NCBI RefSeq assembly: GCF_040566695.1 | Contig: NZ_JBEXAE010000004.1 | Location: forward strand, 1 to 64,000 | DNA: 64,000 nt | Direction: 5' to 3' | Source: Sediminicola arcticus | Lineage (GTDB): Bacteria; Bacteroidota; Bacteroidia; Flavobacteriales; Flavobacteriaceae | In this document: in pieces, positions 51,032-60,501 of the stretch | How the letters are laid out: each line of letters begins with the position of its first letter | How positions within the stretch are numbered: position 1 is the first letter of the stretch | The notes under the pieces: generated by a model | Databases searched by the model: none | Told to the model about the DNA's origin: nothing | What the model saw: only the letters and a program-made list of their open reading frames with translations | Position numbers and translations under genes: made by a program

Positions 51032-52324
51032 TTAACTGTTTAGGATTAAGAAGCCAATCAACCCAGATACACCTATAAGTCCATAGCCAAGGAGTACATG
51101 TTTTTTTAGTGATGGGCTACCGTACCACAATGCCAATCCAATTTTTACCACCGTATTAAAAATAGTTGCAAGGATAATGGCAATCTGTGCTGTTAAAACA
51201 GCAAGGGTGTCCCCTCCCAATTTAGATACCGAAATAGTAATGGCATCAATATCTGTCAAGGCACTTATAGCACTTGAAAAATAGATTCCTTTATCACCAT
51301 ATTCAGTACTAGCGTAACTTACCAAAATTAAGATTCCTGTAAATAAAATCCCAAAAAAAAGGGCATCCCTAATATTGAGGGGCTCGCCTAAAGGAATTGT
51401 CTCTTTAAGCCGTTCATTGGAGGTTCGTTTTTTATAGAAGTAGAAAGTAACCGCAAGTCCAGTAAACAATAGTACTAATAAAGGCACTAATAACTCTTTC
51501 AACAAGGCTTTATTAAAGATAAAAACCAGTACGGCTACCCGTAGGATCATGACTGTAGCAGCTGCGAATATGCCCATGGCATAATTGCCGGACAGAGAGG
51601 GCACTTCCCTGCTTTTCTTTGAAAAGGTCCATGTTACAACGGTACTGGATACCATACCACCAAATATACCCGTTAACAATATCCCCCTATCCGTACCTAG
51701 AAATTTCATTAGGATATAACCAATAAATCCGATGCCAGAGGTCAATACTACCACCCACCCTATTTCTCTTGGATTGATTACATTGAACGGTCCATAATTT
51801 TTATGGGGTAAAAAGGGTAAAATCAAAAGAGCAATTACCACGAATCTCACAAATGCATAAATTTCTTCCTGCGTTAACTGACCAATAATGCTTTTCAATT
51901 TAACTTTTAGGGATAGGATAACTACAACAATGACCATAAAAGCAAGGCTTTCTGTTAAAAACCCCATAAGCGTAAGTCCTCCCAATAAATAGGTAAAAAT
52001 AGTAGCGAATTCGGTAGTACCTCCAGTCTTTCCTTTACTGGCATCTATCCAATAAGCTATGGCCACCAAAAAAACAACCCCGAAGAATCCTATGGCGAAT
52101 ACCCATTCATTCAATATAAAACTCAAAAGGGCAGCAATAAAACCAAAAAGAGAAACAATAGTAAACGTGCGCACCCCAGCAAAAAGTTCTTCTTTTTCAG
52201 AATGCTTAGAAAACTCCCGTTCCAATCCCAACACAAAACCAATGCCTGCAGCCACCAACATTCTGTATAAAAACTCTATTTGGGTAAGCTGTAGATGCTC
52301 ATTATGTATGATAAAATCCTCCAT
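51032..52324 (-). CDS. MgtC/SapB plus DUF4010 membrane protein
   Basis: The 430-residue protein has an N-terminal MgtC-like region (residues 15-150: LVAAGIGFVLGLEREFSKHS, then FAGVRTFTIVSLFGFIAALL) and a C-terminal DUF4010 region with further helices (LTDIDAITISVSKLG near 365). About thirteen membrane segments are visible. Such fusions occur across Bacteroidota; transport has not been shown. It has a leader of about 130 nt from the promoter at box 11. Confidence 0.85.
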   Translation of the reverse strand: MEDFIIHNEHLQLTQIEFLYRMLVAAGIGFVLGLEREFSKHSEKEELFAGVRTFTIVSLFGFIAALLSFILNEWVFAIGFFGVVFLVAIAYWIDASKGKTGGTTEFATIFTYLLGGLTLMGFLTESLAFMVIVVVILSLKVKLKSIIGQLTQEEIYAFVRFVVIALLILPFLPHKNYGPFNVINPREIGWVVVLTSGIGFIGYILMKFLGTDRGILLTGIFGGMVSSTVVTWTFSKKSREVPSLSGNYAMGIFAAATVMILRVAVLVFIFNKALLKELLVPLLVLLFTGLAVTFYFYKKRTSNERLKETIPLGEPLNIRDALFFGILFTGILILVSYASTEYGDKGIYFSSAISALTDIDAITISVSKLGGDTLAVLTAQIAIILATIFNTVVKIGLALWYGSPSLKKHVLLGYGLIGVSGLIGFLILNS

Positions 52325-52489
52325 CTTTCGTTCTATAGGTTAAAATAGAATACATCGTCTTTTGTTTCCAACTATTGCGGAAACAAGGAGAAGGCAAGAT
52401 CTTATGAGCACAACAAACCTGAAGAACTAATAATCCTAATTAACCCTACCTTAATGGCCAAAGCTATTTTAAACTGAATGGCTCTAAAA

Positions 52490-52501
52490 TGATAAAAATC
52501 A
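52490..52501. promoter_or_regulatory. CRP/FNR-type box 11
   Basis: TGATAAAAATCA; the minus-strand octamer TAGCTTTG (52459-52466) is 23 bp away. It drives the DUF4010 and patatin genes. Confidence 0.8.
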
Positions 52502-52564
52502 TATTAATATGTAGGAATTAATCGAGGTCAGAGGATTAATAAGTGACTATTTTTAAGTAGTACT

Positions 52565-53755
52565 CTATAAAGCGGAAACCAATTGAAAGGCCTGTTTGGC
52601 TATCTCCAACTCCTCATTGGTGGGTACAACCAAAATTTTTACCAGAGAATCGCCCGTATGTATTTCGTGGATTCCCACTTCTCTTTTTTCGTTTTCTAGG
52701 TTATCCAAACGTATGCCTAGAAAATCCATTTCTGAACATACCCGTTTTCTTAACTCACTAGAATTTTCTCCAATTCCAGCAGTAAAAACTATAGCATCCA
52801 AGCCATTCATAGCGGAAGCATAGGCACCAATATATTTTTTTATCCTATAGGCATTCATTTCCAAAGCGAGATTAGATGCCATATCCCCATTTTCAGCGGC
52901 CGCCTGCACATCTCTTAAATCATTGAACCCCGTAAGACCTATCATTCCGCTATCTTTCAATAACATACGATTTACATCTTTTAGATCGTATCCCAACGTT
53001 TCTACCAAATAAAATATAATGGAGTGGTCTATATCCCCACTTCTAGATCCCATAATGAGCCCGTTTGCAGGTGTGAAACCCAAGCTATGGTCAACACTTA
53101 CCCCATCTAATACTGCAGTCATACTACATCCATTACCCAGATGGATACATATGATCTTTGATTTAGATTTCTTAAGGTGTTCAATGCTTTTTTCTGATAC
53201 ATATTGATGGCTTATTCCGTGAAAACCATAGACCTGAATTTTATGTTCTTCAAACAAATGGTTTGGTATGGCGTACTTCTTGGCCTTTAATGGTAACGTC
53301 TGATGAAAGGCCGTGTCAAATACGGCAACTTGTTTCGCTTGAGGAAAAATTTCTTCTGCAAGATCTAATCCTTCCCAATTATGAGGGTTGTGCAATGGTG
53401 CTAATGCAAAAAGCTCTTTTATTTTATCTTTTACAAAGGGTGTCACCATCGTTGGGGCTGAAAATGTGGTGCCACCGTGGACCACCCTATGCCCAATAAC
53501 CTGTATTTCGTTGGCATTATCTACGATGCCTTTTTTTGAATCCACCAATAATGCTACTATATGTTGTAATCCTTGCCTATGTGATTTTATTTCCAGAGTT
53601 TCTTCAATGCTTACCTTATCCGTTTTATATTGTAATATGGCTTCGTTTGAGCCTATCCTTTCCACCATGCCCTTGCATACTACTTCCTTTGAAGGCATGT
53701 TAATCAATTGGTATTTGATGGAGGAGCTTCCTGAATTTAATATCAATATTTTCAT
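52565..53755 (-). CDS. ackA: Acetate kinase
   Basis: The 396-residue protein matches acetate kinase throughout: LILNSGSSSIKYQLI at the front, GHRVVHGG near 88-95, FDTAFHQTLP near 147, HLGNGCSMTAV near 204, GFTPANGLIMGSRSGDID near 224-241 and FTAGIGENSSELRK near 327-340. It makes ATP and acetate from acetyl phosphate. It starts 12 bp after the pta stop and is the downstream gene of that operon. Confidence 0.95.
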   Translation of the reverse strand: MKILILNSGSSSIKYQLINMPSKEVVCKGMVERIGSNEAILQYKTDKVSIEETLEIKSHRQGLQHIVALLVDSKKGIVDNANEIQVIGHRVVHGGTTFSAPTMVTPFVKDKIKELFALAPLHNPHNWEGLDLAEEIFPQAKQVAVFDTAFHQTLPLKAKKYAIPNHLFEEHKIQVYGFHGISHQYVSEKSIEHLKKSKSKIICIHLGNGCSMTAVLDGVSVDHSLGFTPANGLIMGSRSGDIDHSIIFYLVETLGYDLKDVNRMLLKDSGMIGLTGFNDLRDVQAAAENGDMASNLALEMNAYRIKKYIGAYASAMNGLDAIVFTAGIGENSSELRKRVCSEMDFLGIRLDNLENEKREVGIHEIHTGDSLVKILVVPTNEELEIAKQAFQLVSAL

Positions 53756-53767
53756 GTGCTAACGTTC

Positions 53768-55861
53768 TTATAAACCCTGCGCTTGTATGGCAGTGATCAC
53801 TACAGTGTTAAAAATATCATTTACGGTACAACCACGGCTCAAATCATTTACCGGCTTGTTCAACCCCTGTAGTACCGGTCCAATAGCCAAGGCGCCAGTT
53901 TCTCGCTGCACTGCCTTGTAGGTATTGTTTCCTGTATTTAAATCGGGAAAAATAAATACACTGGCCTGGCCCGCAACCTCAGAATCGGGCAGCTTGGTCT
54001 TTCCAACTTTACTATCCACAGCTGCATCGTACTGTATGGGGCCTTCTATTTTTAAATCGGGATTCAATTTTTTGACCAGTTCTGTTGCTCTTCTTACCTT
54101 GTCTACATCTTCACCAATACCTGAGGCACCGGAGGAATACGAGAGCATGGCTACTTTTGGCTCTATTCCAAATGCCAAGCTTGTCTCCGCAGATAAAATG
54201 GTAATCTGTGCCAATTCTTCAGCAGTTGGATTGGGGTTGATAGCACAATCACCAAAAACCGTGACCCTATCCTCCAAACACATAAAAAAGACTGAGGACA
54301 CCACAGAAATTCCCGGTTTGGTCTTAATAAATTGCAACGCTGGCCTAATGGTATGTTGGGTAGTGTTCACCGCTCCCGAAACCATCCCGTCTGCATGATT
54401 CTTATAGACCATCATGGTGCCAAAATAAGATGGATCTTCCATTAGGTCGCGTGCCATTGCCAAGTTTAAATTTTTATGTTTGCGCAACTCGTATAAGGTT
54501 TTTGCATAATCTTCAAAATTTGGGGATTCGGTAGGTAAGACAATAGAAATTTTTTCTAGGTCCAATCCCAAATCCATTCTTACGATTTTCTCTTTAATCT
54601 CTTTTGGATCACCCAATAATGTAATATTAACTGTATTGGTGTCTACCAATTCCTTTGTGGCCATCAATATGCGATCGTCCAGACCTTCTGGCAAAACAAT
54701 ATGCTTTTTAAGGGATTGGGCTCTTTTTACCAGATTGTACTGGAACATCCTAGGGGTAATACCTGAAGGCTTAAAGGTGATTAACTTTTCTTCAAGGGCA
54801 TTTACCTCTACGTAGTTTTGAAAAGTGTGTATAGAAGTAGTAATCTTCTGTAAATTCTCAGCGTACATTCTAGGCCTAATGTCCCCAATTTGATTGGTTA
54901 TAGAATATGTGCCACCCTCCACAGAGATAATGGGAACTATTTCCGAAAGCCCCTCTATTAATTTAATTATGGATTCTTCAGGCAGAAGTCCGCCCGTAAG
55001 CACTATTCCGGATATCATAGGGTAATTGGCTGAAACGTTTGCTTGTAGAGCCCCTAGAATAATATCGGCCCTATCTCCTGGAGTTATAACCAAACTATCC
55101 TTTTTTAAATGGGTCAAATAGTTGCGTAATTGCATGGCCCCAACACTAAAAAAGCCGGCTTGATTATTTAAATAGGCTTCACCGAAAAGCACTTTACCAT
55201 TTAATTCTTCTACAATTTCTTTGATTGTAGGATTGGCGAGCACCGGATTTAGAGGAATTACATTCACCAAAACCCCAGCCGGAAGATGCTCTATAAGACC
55301 ATCCTTTACCGCATCCAAATAATCCGGATTTACCTTATTTGCTACCACAGACAAAACCTGCACTCCCTTTTCCTTAAAAGAATCATAGGCTATTTGTAGG
55401 TTCCCAATTAAATCTTCTACCGTTTTCCCTACCCCACTGGACAATAGGATAGTGGGAATACCTAAATTTTTGGCCATTAATACATTAATATCCCATTCTA
55501 TAATATTATCCTCCCCAGAAAAATCGGTACCTTCTACCAGCATAAAATCGAACCTGTCCTCAATAGCCTTATATTTCCCGATAATCTTGCTAATGATCTC
55601 ATCTTCCTTGCCTTTATTTTTTTTCTGTATCATCTGGCTTCGCGTATAGGCATAAGCATCCTCGAACTTTAGTTCCAAATCAAAATAGGTAATCATAGTT
55701 TTTATATGATTATCCATTTGCCCTGGAAGAAAGTCATCGATAATTGGTCTAAAATAGCCTACTTTGGCGGCCTTGCCCAATAGCATTTGCATAAGGCCCA
55801 AGGATATGATAGATTTACCACTATTGGGACCGGTAGTGGCTATATAAATTGCTTTACTCAT
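53768..55861 (-). CDS. pta: Phosphate acetyltransferase (long form)
   Basis: The 697-residue protein is the long Pta: an N-terminal P-loop domain (IATTGPNSGKSIISLGLMQM), a central DRTGG domain (about 215-330) and the catalytic transferase domain from about 370 (RMFQYNLVKRAQ) with MVSGAVNTTQHTIRPALQFI and SYSSGASGIGEDVDKVR. It converts acetyl-CoA and phosphate to acetyl phosphate. It lies between the PfkB-type kinase gene (106-bp gap) and ackA. No box was found in that gap, so it either has its own promoter or is read from box 12. Confidence 0.95.
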   Translation of the reverse strand: MSKAIYIATTGPNSGKSIISLGLMQMLLGKAAKVGYFRPIIDDFLPGQMDNHIKTMITYFDLELKFEDAYAYTRSQMIQKKNKGKEDEIISKIIGKYKAIEDRFDFMLVEGTDFSGEDNIIEWDINVLMAKNLGIPTILLSSGVGKTVEDLIGNLQIAYDSFKEKGVQVLSVVANKVNPDYLDAVKDGLIEHLPAGVLVNVIPLNPVLANPTIKEIVEELNGKVLFGEAYLNNQAGFFSVGAMQLRNYLTHLKKDSLVITPGDRADIILGALQANVSANYPMISGIVLTGGLLPEESIIKLIEGLSEIVPIISVEGGTYSITNQIGDIRPRMYAENLQKITTSIHTFQNYVEVNALEEKLITFKPSGITPRMFQYNLVKRAQSLKKHIVLPEGLDDRILMATKELVDTNTVNITLLGDPKEIKEKIVRMDLGLDLEKISIVLPTESPNFEDYAKTLYELRKHKNLNLAMARDLMEDPSYFGTMMVYKNHADGMVSGAVNTTQHTIRPALQFIKTKPGISVVSSVFFMCLEDRVTVFGDCAINPNPTAEELAQITILSAETSLAFGIEPKVAMLSYSSGASGIGEDVDKVRRATELVKKLNPDLKIEGPIQYDAAVDSKVGKTKLPDSEVAGQASVFIFPDLNTGNNTYKAVQRETGALAIGPVLQGLNKPVNDLSRGCTVNDIFNTVVITAIQAQGL

Positions 55862-55967
55862 AAATACTCAATTGTTTGAAATTTTAGACACTTTATAGTA
55901 CGCCAAAAGCATAGAAGATACTAAAATTATAGCTTCAAGGCTCACGTATTTTTATAAAAAAATGTGA

Positions 55968-56912
55968 CTAAAATATAGTTTTTTGTGTAGTCATCCAATG
56001 GTATAACCCATCTACGTCTTCTTTTACACATAGCTGTGTTCCGGGGGTCATGGTTGCTGCACTACCACACGCCACACCATATTTAGCCATATTCCTAAAG
56101 GAATCGCCATTAGCTAAACGAAGCACCATTCCGGCTACCATGCTGTCCCCTGCCCCAATACTGCTTACGTGATGAACCGTAGGGGCCAAAATATGTTCAA
56201 TTCCTTTTGCAGTAACCAACATCGCTCCCTTAGGGCCCATGGAAACGACCATTGCCGTACAGTTATGTTCCTTTAAAAATTTTAGGGCTAAGGGCTCCAG
56301 ATTTTGGGTTGTTATGGAAGAAACCCCACATAGGGAACTGAGTTCCCCCAGATTAGGCTTTAATAAAAATACGCCGGCTTTTGCCCCTTTATCCAAAGCT
56401 TCACCAGAAGTATCCAATACCAACTTAGCTTTCTTGTCTCTTACAATTTTAGCCACCCGAGCATAAAAATCATCTGGGATATTTAAGGCCAGACTTCCAC
56501 TGGCAACCAAATAATCATCCTCCCTTAAGAGCAATTGTAATTCTTTTAACACCCCTTGCCATTCGGCGTCTTGGACCTTTGGCCCAGGCATTCCAAATCG
56601 AAATTGTTGTTCGTTTATGGTATCTGTAACTGCCAAATTTTCCCTGGTCCATTCTTGTATTACACGTATTTTTTGTACTATACCTTCCATGTCCAATAGT
56701 GTCTTCATGTAGGCACCAGTAGGTCCACCAGAAAGATATATGGAGATAGAAGAACCACCTAATTTTTTGATGGCCCTAGAAACATTAATTCCTCCACCTC
56801 CCGGCTCATAGATGGGAACCTCACAGCGCAGCTTTTTATATGGTACCACCCCCGAAACCGAGGTACTCTTGTCCAATGCCGGATTTACAGTAAGTGTAAG
56901 TATTCTTTTCAT
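55968..56912 (-). CDS. pfkB: PfkB-family 6-phosphofructokinase (or hexose-phosphate kinase)
   Basis: The 314-residue protein starts ILTLTVNPALDKSTSVSGVV and has the ribokinase-like motif PGGGGINVSRAIKKLGG near 37-53, SGSLALNIPDDFYA near 139 and the catalytic GAGDSMVAGMVLRLA near 252-266 (Asp255). This sequence set is that of PfkB-type phosphofructokinase II. It uses ATP to phosphorylate fructose-6-phosphate. The promoter is the minus side of box 12 (TACTTTTG at 56966-56973), about 50 bp before the start. Confidence 0.85.
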   Translation of the reverse strand: MKRILTLTVNPALDKSTSVSGVVPYKKLRCEVPIYEPGGGGINVSRAIKKLGGSSISIYLSGGPTGAYMKTLLDMEGIVQKIRVIQEWTRENLAVTDTINEQQFRFGMPGPKVQDAEWQGVLKELQLLLREDDYLVASGSLALNIPDDFYARVAKIVRDKKAKLVLDTSGEALDKGAKAGVFLLKPNLGELSSLCGVSSITTQNLEPLALKFLKEHNCTAMVVSMGPKGAMLVTAKGIEHILAPTVHHVSSIGAGDSMVAGMVLRLANGDSFRNMAKYGVACGSAATMTPGTQLCVKEDVDGLYHWMTTQKTIF

Positions 56913-56996
56913 ATAATCCGGAGTATAAATTTAAGCTATTTGGCTTCCAAGCCTACTAGCTTAAACAAAAGTATCCCTATCCTTATGGCTTATATA

Positions 56997-57008
56997 TGAC
57001 GGTTGTCA
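56997..57008. promoter_or_regulatory. CRP/FNR-type box 12 (divergent)
   Basis: TGACGGTTGTCA; octamers lie exactly 23 bp away on both sides: TACTTTCA on + (57032-57039) and TACTTTTG on - (56966-56973). It serves pfkB and the M50 protease operon. Confidence 0.85.
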
Positions 57009-57056
57009 TTTCCAACATTAGTGGTTGTATCTACTTTCACTAAAAAAGTGATTTTT

Positions 57057-58145
57057 ATGAAAGGAGCACTACATCTCGGAACTATTTCTGGAATAAAAAT
57101 AGAAATACATTGGACTTTTTCCTTTTTAATAATATGGGTGGTATTTCTGGATATCCAAAAAGGAGGTAACATTAATTCGGCACTCTTAAATGTACTCCTA
57201 ATTCTAATCCTTTTTCTTTGCGTTGTGCTTCATGAACTAGGGCATGCGCTAACGGCCAAAAGATTCGGAATTGGAACAAGAAAAATAACCCTCTTGCCTA
57301 TTGGAGGTGTTGCTCTCTTGGATAAAATGCCAGAAAAACCAGGGCAGGAACTATTGGTAGCCCTTGCCGGACCGGCAGTAAATGTTGTAATTGCCATACT
57401 CCTGTCCTTGTTTATTCCTTTTAAATCCTATTTTGGAATGGATCCTTCTAGATTAGAGGGGTTTTTGAACACCACTGGATTCCAAAGTCTACTCCTTTTC
57501 CTTTTTATAGCCAATATTATGTTAGCGGTATTTAATATGATACCAGCGTTTCCCATGGATGGCGGCAGGGTATTCCGGGCTTTATTGTCGTTTAAGTTGG
57601 GACGTGTAAAAGCAACTGAAATAGCGTCTGGATTGGGACAGATATTGGCTATTCTTTTTTTTATGCTAGGCGTTCTTTTCAATCCCTTTCTAATATTGAT
57701 AGCATTGTTCATTTTTGTAGGAGCCTATGGAGAGAACCAAATGGTAAAACAGCAGTCCATCTTGGAAGGCCATATTGTTAAAGAGGCCATGCTTACCAAA
57801 ATCACCTTCTTGCATCCTTCAAACACTATGGAAGAAGTGGTGAATACGGTTCTGGCCAGTACCGAAAAAGACTTTGTTATACTAGAAAACAATAAAATAG
57901 CTGGAGTATTATATCAAAAAGATATCATTAAAAATGCCCATAATCCGTCAATCTTAATTAAGGATGTTATGCAAACCAAAATCAGAACTGTAGATGTCTC
58001 CTTAACAATTACCACGATTCTGGAATATATCCGAAATGAAAAGAACACCTTTTTTCCAGTTACCAGTAAAAATGAAGTGGTAGGGGCCATTGATATGACC
58101 AACATCAGTGAATTTATTGTTTTTAAATCCGAACCATACAAGTAA
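57057..58145 (+). CDS. Site-2-type (M50) membrane protease with CBS domains
   Basis: The protein of about 362 residues has the metalloprotease motif VVLHELGHALTAKRFG (H58 to H62), NMIPAFPMDGGRVFRALLS near 161-179, about six membrane helices and a pair of CBS domains at 240-360 (EAMLTKITFLHPSNTMEEVV and VMQTKIRTVDVSLTIT). It is the SpoIVFB-like archaeal/bacterial group in which CBS domains may sense nucleotides. ATG 57057 is used because the longer frame (57003) starts upstream of the promoter. Confidence 0.9.
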   Translation: MKGALHLGTISGIKIEIHWTFSFLIIWVVFLDIQKGGNINSALLNVLLILILFLCVVLHELGHALTAKRFGIGTRKITLLPIGGVALLDKMPEKPGQELLVALAGPAVNVVIAILLSLFIPFKSYFGMDPSRLEGFLNTTGFQSLLLFLFIANIMLAVFNMIPAFPMDGGRVFRALLSFKLGRVKATEIASGLGQILAILFFMLGVLFNPFLILIALFIFVGAYGENQMVKQQSILEGHIVKEAMLTKITFLHPSNTMEEVVNTVLASTEKDFVILENNKIAGVLYQKDIIKNAHNPSILIKDVMQTKIRTVDVSLTITTILEYIRNEKNTFFPVTSKNEVVGAIDMTNISEFIVFKSEPYK

Positions 58146-58147
58146 CC

Positions 58148-59233
58148 ATGACATTTATTAAAAGAGCCATACCCTTATTACTAGTATTGGTTTCCTGTGG
58201 TAAAAAACAAGATTCCATTCTCCCACTTGAAACAAAAATGACAGAATCCGTTTATTCTTCTGTCACCATACAACCCGATAGCCTATACCAGGTATATGCA
58301 GCTGTTAATGGTATTTTGGATATTAACTTGGTAGAGGAAGGCGATCTAGTAGCCAAGGGAGAACCCATACTACAGATCATCAATACCTCTCCAAAATTAA
58401 ATACAGAAAATGCCCGACTTAATGTGCAATTGGCAAATGAAAATTACCAAGGAAGCTTTGCTATTCTTAGGGATATAGAAGACGAAATGAATGCAGCACT
58501 CCTTCGTTTCAAGAACGACTCCATTAATTTTTACAGACAAGAGAACCTTTGGAAACAAAAAATTGGTTCGAAACTAGAATACGATACCAAAAAATTAAAT
58601 TTTGAGCTTTCCACGAATCAGCTACAACTTTTAAAAACAAAATACAATAGAACAAAAAATGAACTCAAGACCCAATTGGAGCAAGCAAAAAACAGTTATA
58701 AAACGTCATTGATAAACACGAAGGATTTTACTGTGGACAGTAAAATTAACGGAAAGATCTATGCACTTTTAAAAAATCCAGGGGAGCTTGTCAATACTAT
58801 GGAGCCTATAGCCGCTATTGGCAAAGAGGATATCTTCTTGATAGAAATGTTGGTAGACGAAGTTGACATCGTAAAAATCTCCCTGGGTTTAAAGGCTCTC
58901 ATTACGCTAGACGCATACGGGTCTGACGTTTTTGAAGCCAAAATCAGTAAAATTTACCCGAGAAAAGATGAACGTTCCCAAACCTTTATAATAGAAGCCG
59001 AATTTACCGCTCCACCCAAAGTCCTATATCCAGGACTGTCCGGAGAAGGAAACATCATAATCGCAGAAAAGGAAAAAACATTGACGATACCCAAGGAATA
59101 TTTAATAGAAGGAAACAAGGTTAATACCTCTGACGGATTGATGGATGTCACTATTGGTCTTCAAAATTTGGACAGGGTGGAAATCTTATCAGGAATTACT
59201 AAAGATACCTATTTGCAAAAGCCAGAAAAATGA
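58148..59233 (+). CDS. HlyD-like periplasmic adaptor of an ABC exporter
   Basis: The 361-residue protein has a lipoprotein signal (LLVLVSC, Cys about 17), a lipoyl half (VYAAVNGILDINLVEEGDLV near 50-70), a coiled-coil hairpin of about 110 residues (85-195), the second half (DSKINGKIYALLKNPGELVN) and a beta barrel ending LYPGLSGEGNIIIAEKE. This is the MacA-like adaptor layout. It starts 2 bp after the protease stop and overlaps the next gene by 4 bp. Confidence 0.85.
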   Translation: MTFIKRAIPLLLVLVSCGKKQDSILPLETKMTESVYSSVTIQPDSLYQVYAAVNGILDINLVEEGDLVAKGEPILQIINTSPKLNTENARLNVQLANENYQGSFAILRDIEDEMNAALLRFKNDSINFYRQENLWKQKIGSKLEYDTKKLNFELSTNQLQLLKTKYNRTKNELKTQLEQAKNSYKTSLINTKDFTVDSKINGKIYALLKNPGELVNTMEPIAAIGKEDIFLIEMLVDEVDIVKISLGLKALITLDAYGSDVFEAKISKIYPRKDERSQTFIIEAEFTAPPKVLYPGLSGEGNIIIAEKEKTLTIPKEYLIEGNKVNTSDGLMDVTIGLQNLDRVEILSGITKDTYLQKPEK

Positions 59234-60492
59234 CCAATTGGAAAGTCATACTAAACATTGCCAAGACACATCTTATCACCAAGATGAAATCTACCATTAC
59301 GGCCTCCCTTGGGGTTACTTTCGGAATAGCGGCCTATATTACCTTGGTGAGTTTTATGACAGGACTAAATGGAATGCTAGATGATTTAATCCTCAACCAA
59401 ACTCCGCATATTCATATTTACAATGAAATTCAACCTAGTGAAAAACAACCCATAGACCTTTACCAGTCATTCGAAGGATCCTTTAATGCAGTGCATTCTA
59501 TTAAGCCAAAACAAAACCAGAGAAAAATTCATAATGCACTCCCCATTTTACATTATTTAAAGGCCGATAAAAATGTTTTGGGAGCTACACCCCAATTAGG
59601 AGCACAGATCTTTTATTTATCTGGATCTATAGAACTTGGGGGTAGGCTTACGGGAATAGATATCATGGAAGAAGTACGACTTTCCAACATGCAGGATTAC
59701 ATTACCGAAGGTACTCCTACTAGTTTAAAAAATAACGAAAATGGGATTTTACTTGGAGCTGGCCTGGCCAAAAAAATGTCCCTCTCACCGGGGGATCGGG
59801 TACAGATAAGCACAGTTTCTGGTACTATTTTTCCCTTAAAAATAGTTGGACTATACCAAAGTGGTATAGCGGATATTGACAATGTTCAGAGTTACACCAA
59901 CCTAAAAACTGTGCAACGGATTTTAGGGGAAGCCGAAAACTACATTACCGATATTAATGTAAAGCTCTTGGATATTAATTTGGCTGCACCGATGGCTAAA
60001 ACTTTAGAGCACCAATTTAATGTAAAAGCCACAGATATCAATGAGGCCAACGCCCAGTTCGAAACAGGCTCCAATATTAGAAACCTAATAACGTACGCAG
60101 TCTCGGTCACGCTCTTGATCGTTGCTGGATTTGGTATATACAATATCTTAAATATGCTCATTTATGAAAAAATGAAAGATATAGCCATTTTAAAAGCAAC
60201 CGGTTTTTCGGGGAGGGACGTAAAACTCATTTTTATGAGTCAGGCTATGATCATAGGTATTCTGGGAGGTATAACCGGACTTTGTATTGGGTATATACTT
60301 ACTACCTTCATCGATGGACTTCCCTTTAAAACGGAAGCATTACCCACTATTACTACCTATCCCATCAATTTTAACGCTTGGTACTATGTCATTGGAATCG
60401 TATTCGCCTTAATATCCACTTTTATTGCTGGTTATTTACCTGCTAACAAGGCTAAAAAAATAGATCCGGTACGTATTATAAGAGGAACTTAA
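59230..60492 (+). CDS. ABC transporter permease (MacB/LolC-FtsX type)
   Basis: The 420-residue protein has the FtsX topology: one N-terminal membrane helix (about 20-45, ITASLGVTFGIAAYITLV), a large extracytoplasmic domain (50-280), and three C-terminal helices (290-310, 335-360, 385-405) with the coupling sequence EKMKDIAILKATGFSGRDVK. It ends NKAKKIDPVRIIRGT, the usual end of these permeases. Its ATG overlaps the adaptor's stop (ATGA). Confidence 0.9.
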   Translation: MTNWKVILNIAKTHLITKMKSTITASLGVTFGIAAYITLVSFMTGLNGMLDDLILNQTPHIHIYNEIQPSEKQPIDLYQSFEGSFNAVHSIKPKQNQRKIHNALPILHYLKADKNVLGATPQLGAQIFYLSGSIELGGRLTGIDIMEEVRLSNMQDYITEGTPTSLKNNENGILLGAGLAKKMSLSPGDRVQISTVSGTIFPLKIVGLYQSGIADIDNVQSYTNLKTVQRILGEAENYITDINVKLLDINLAAPMAKTLEHQFNVKATDINEANAQFETGSNIRNLITYAVSVTLLIVAGFGIYNILNMLIYEKMKDIAILKATGFSGRDVKLIFMSQAMIIGILGGITGLCIGYILTTFIDGLPFKTEALPTITTYPINFNAWYYVIGIVFALISTFIAGYLPANKAKKIDPVRIIRGT

Positions 60493-60501
60493 AATCAAAA
60501 A

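Noticed and set aside
53925..54398. A 157-codon + strand frame within pta.
   Set aside because: It is the antisense shadow of the conserved transferase domain of pta.
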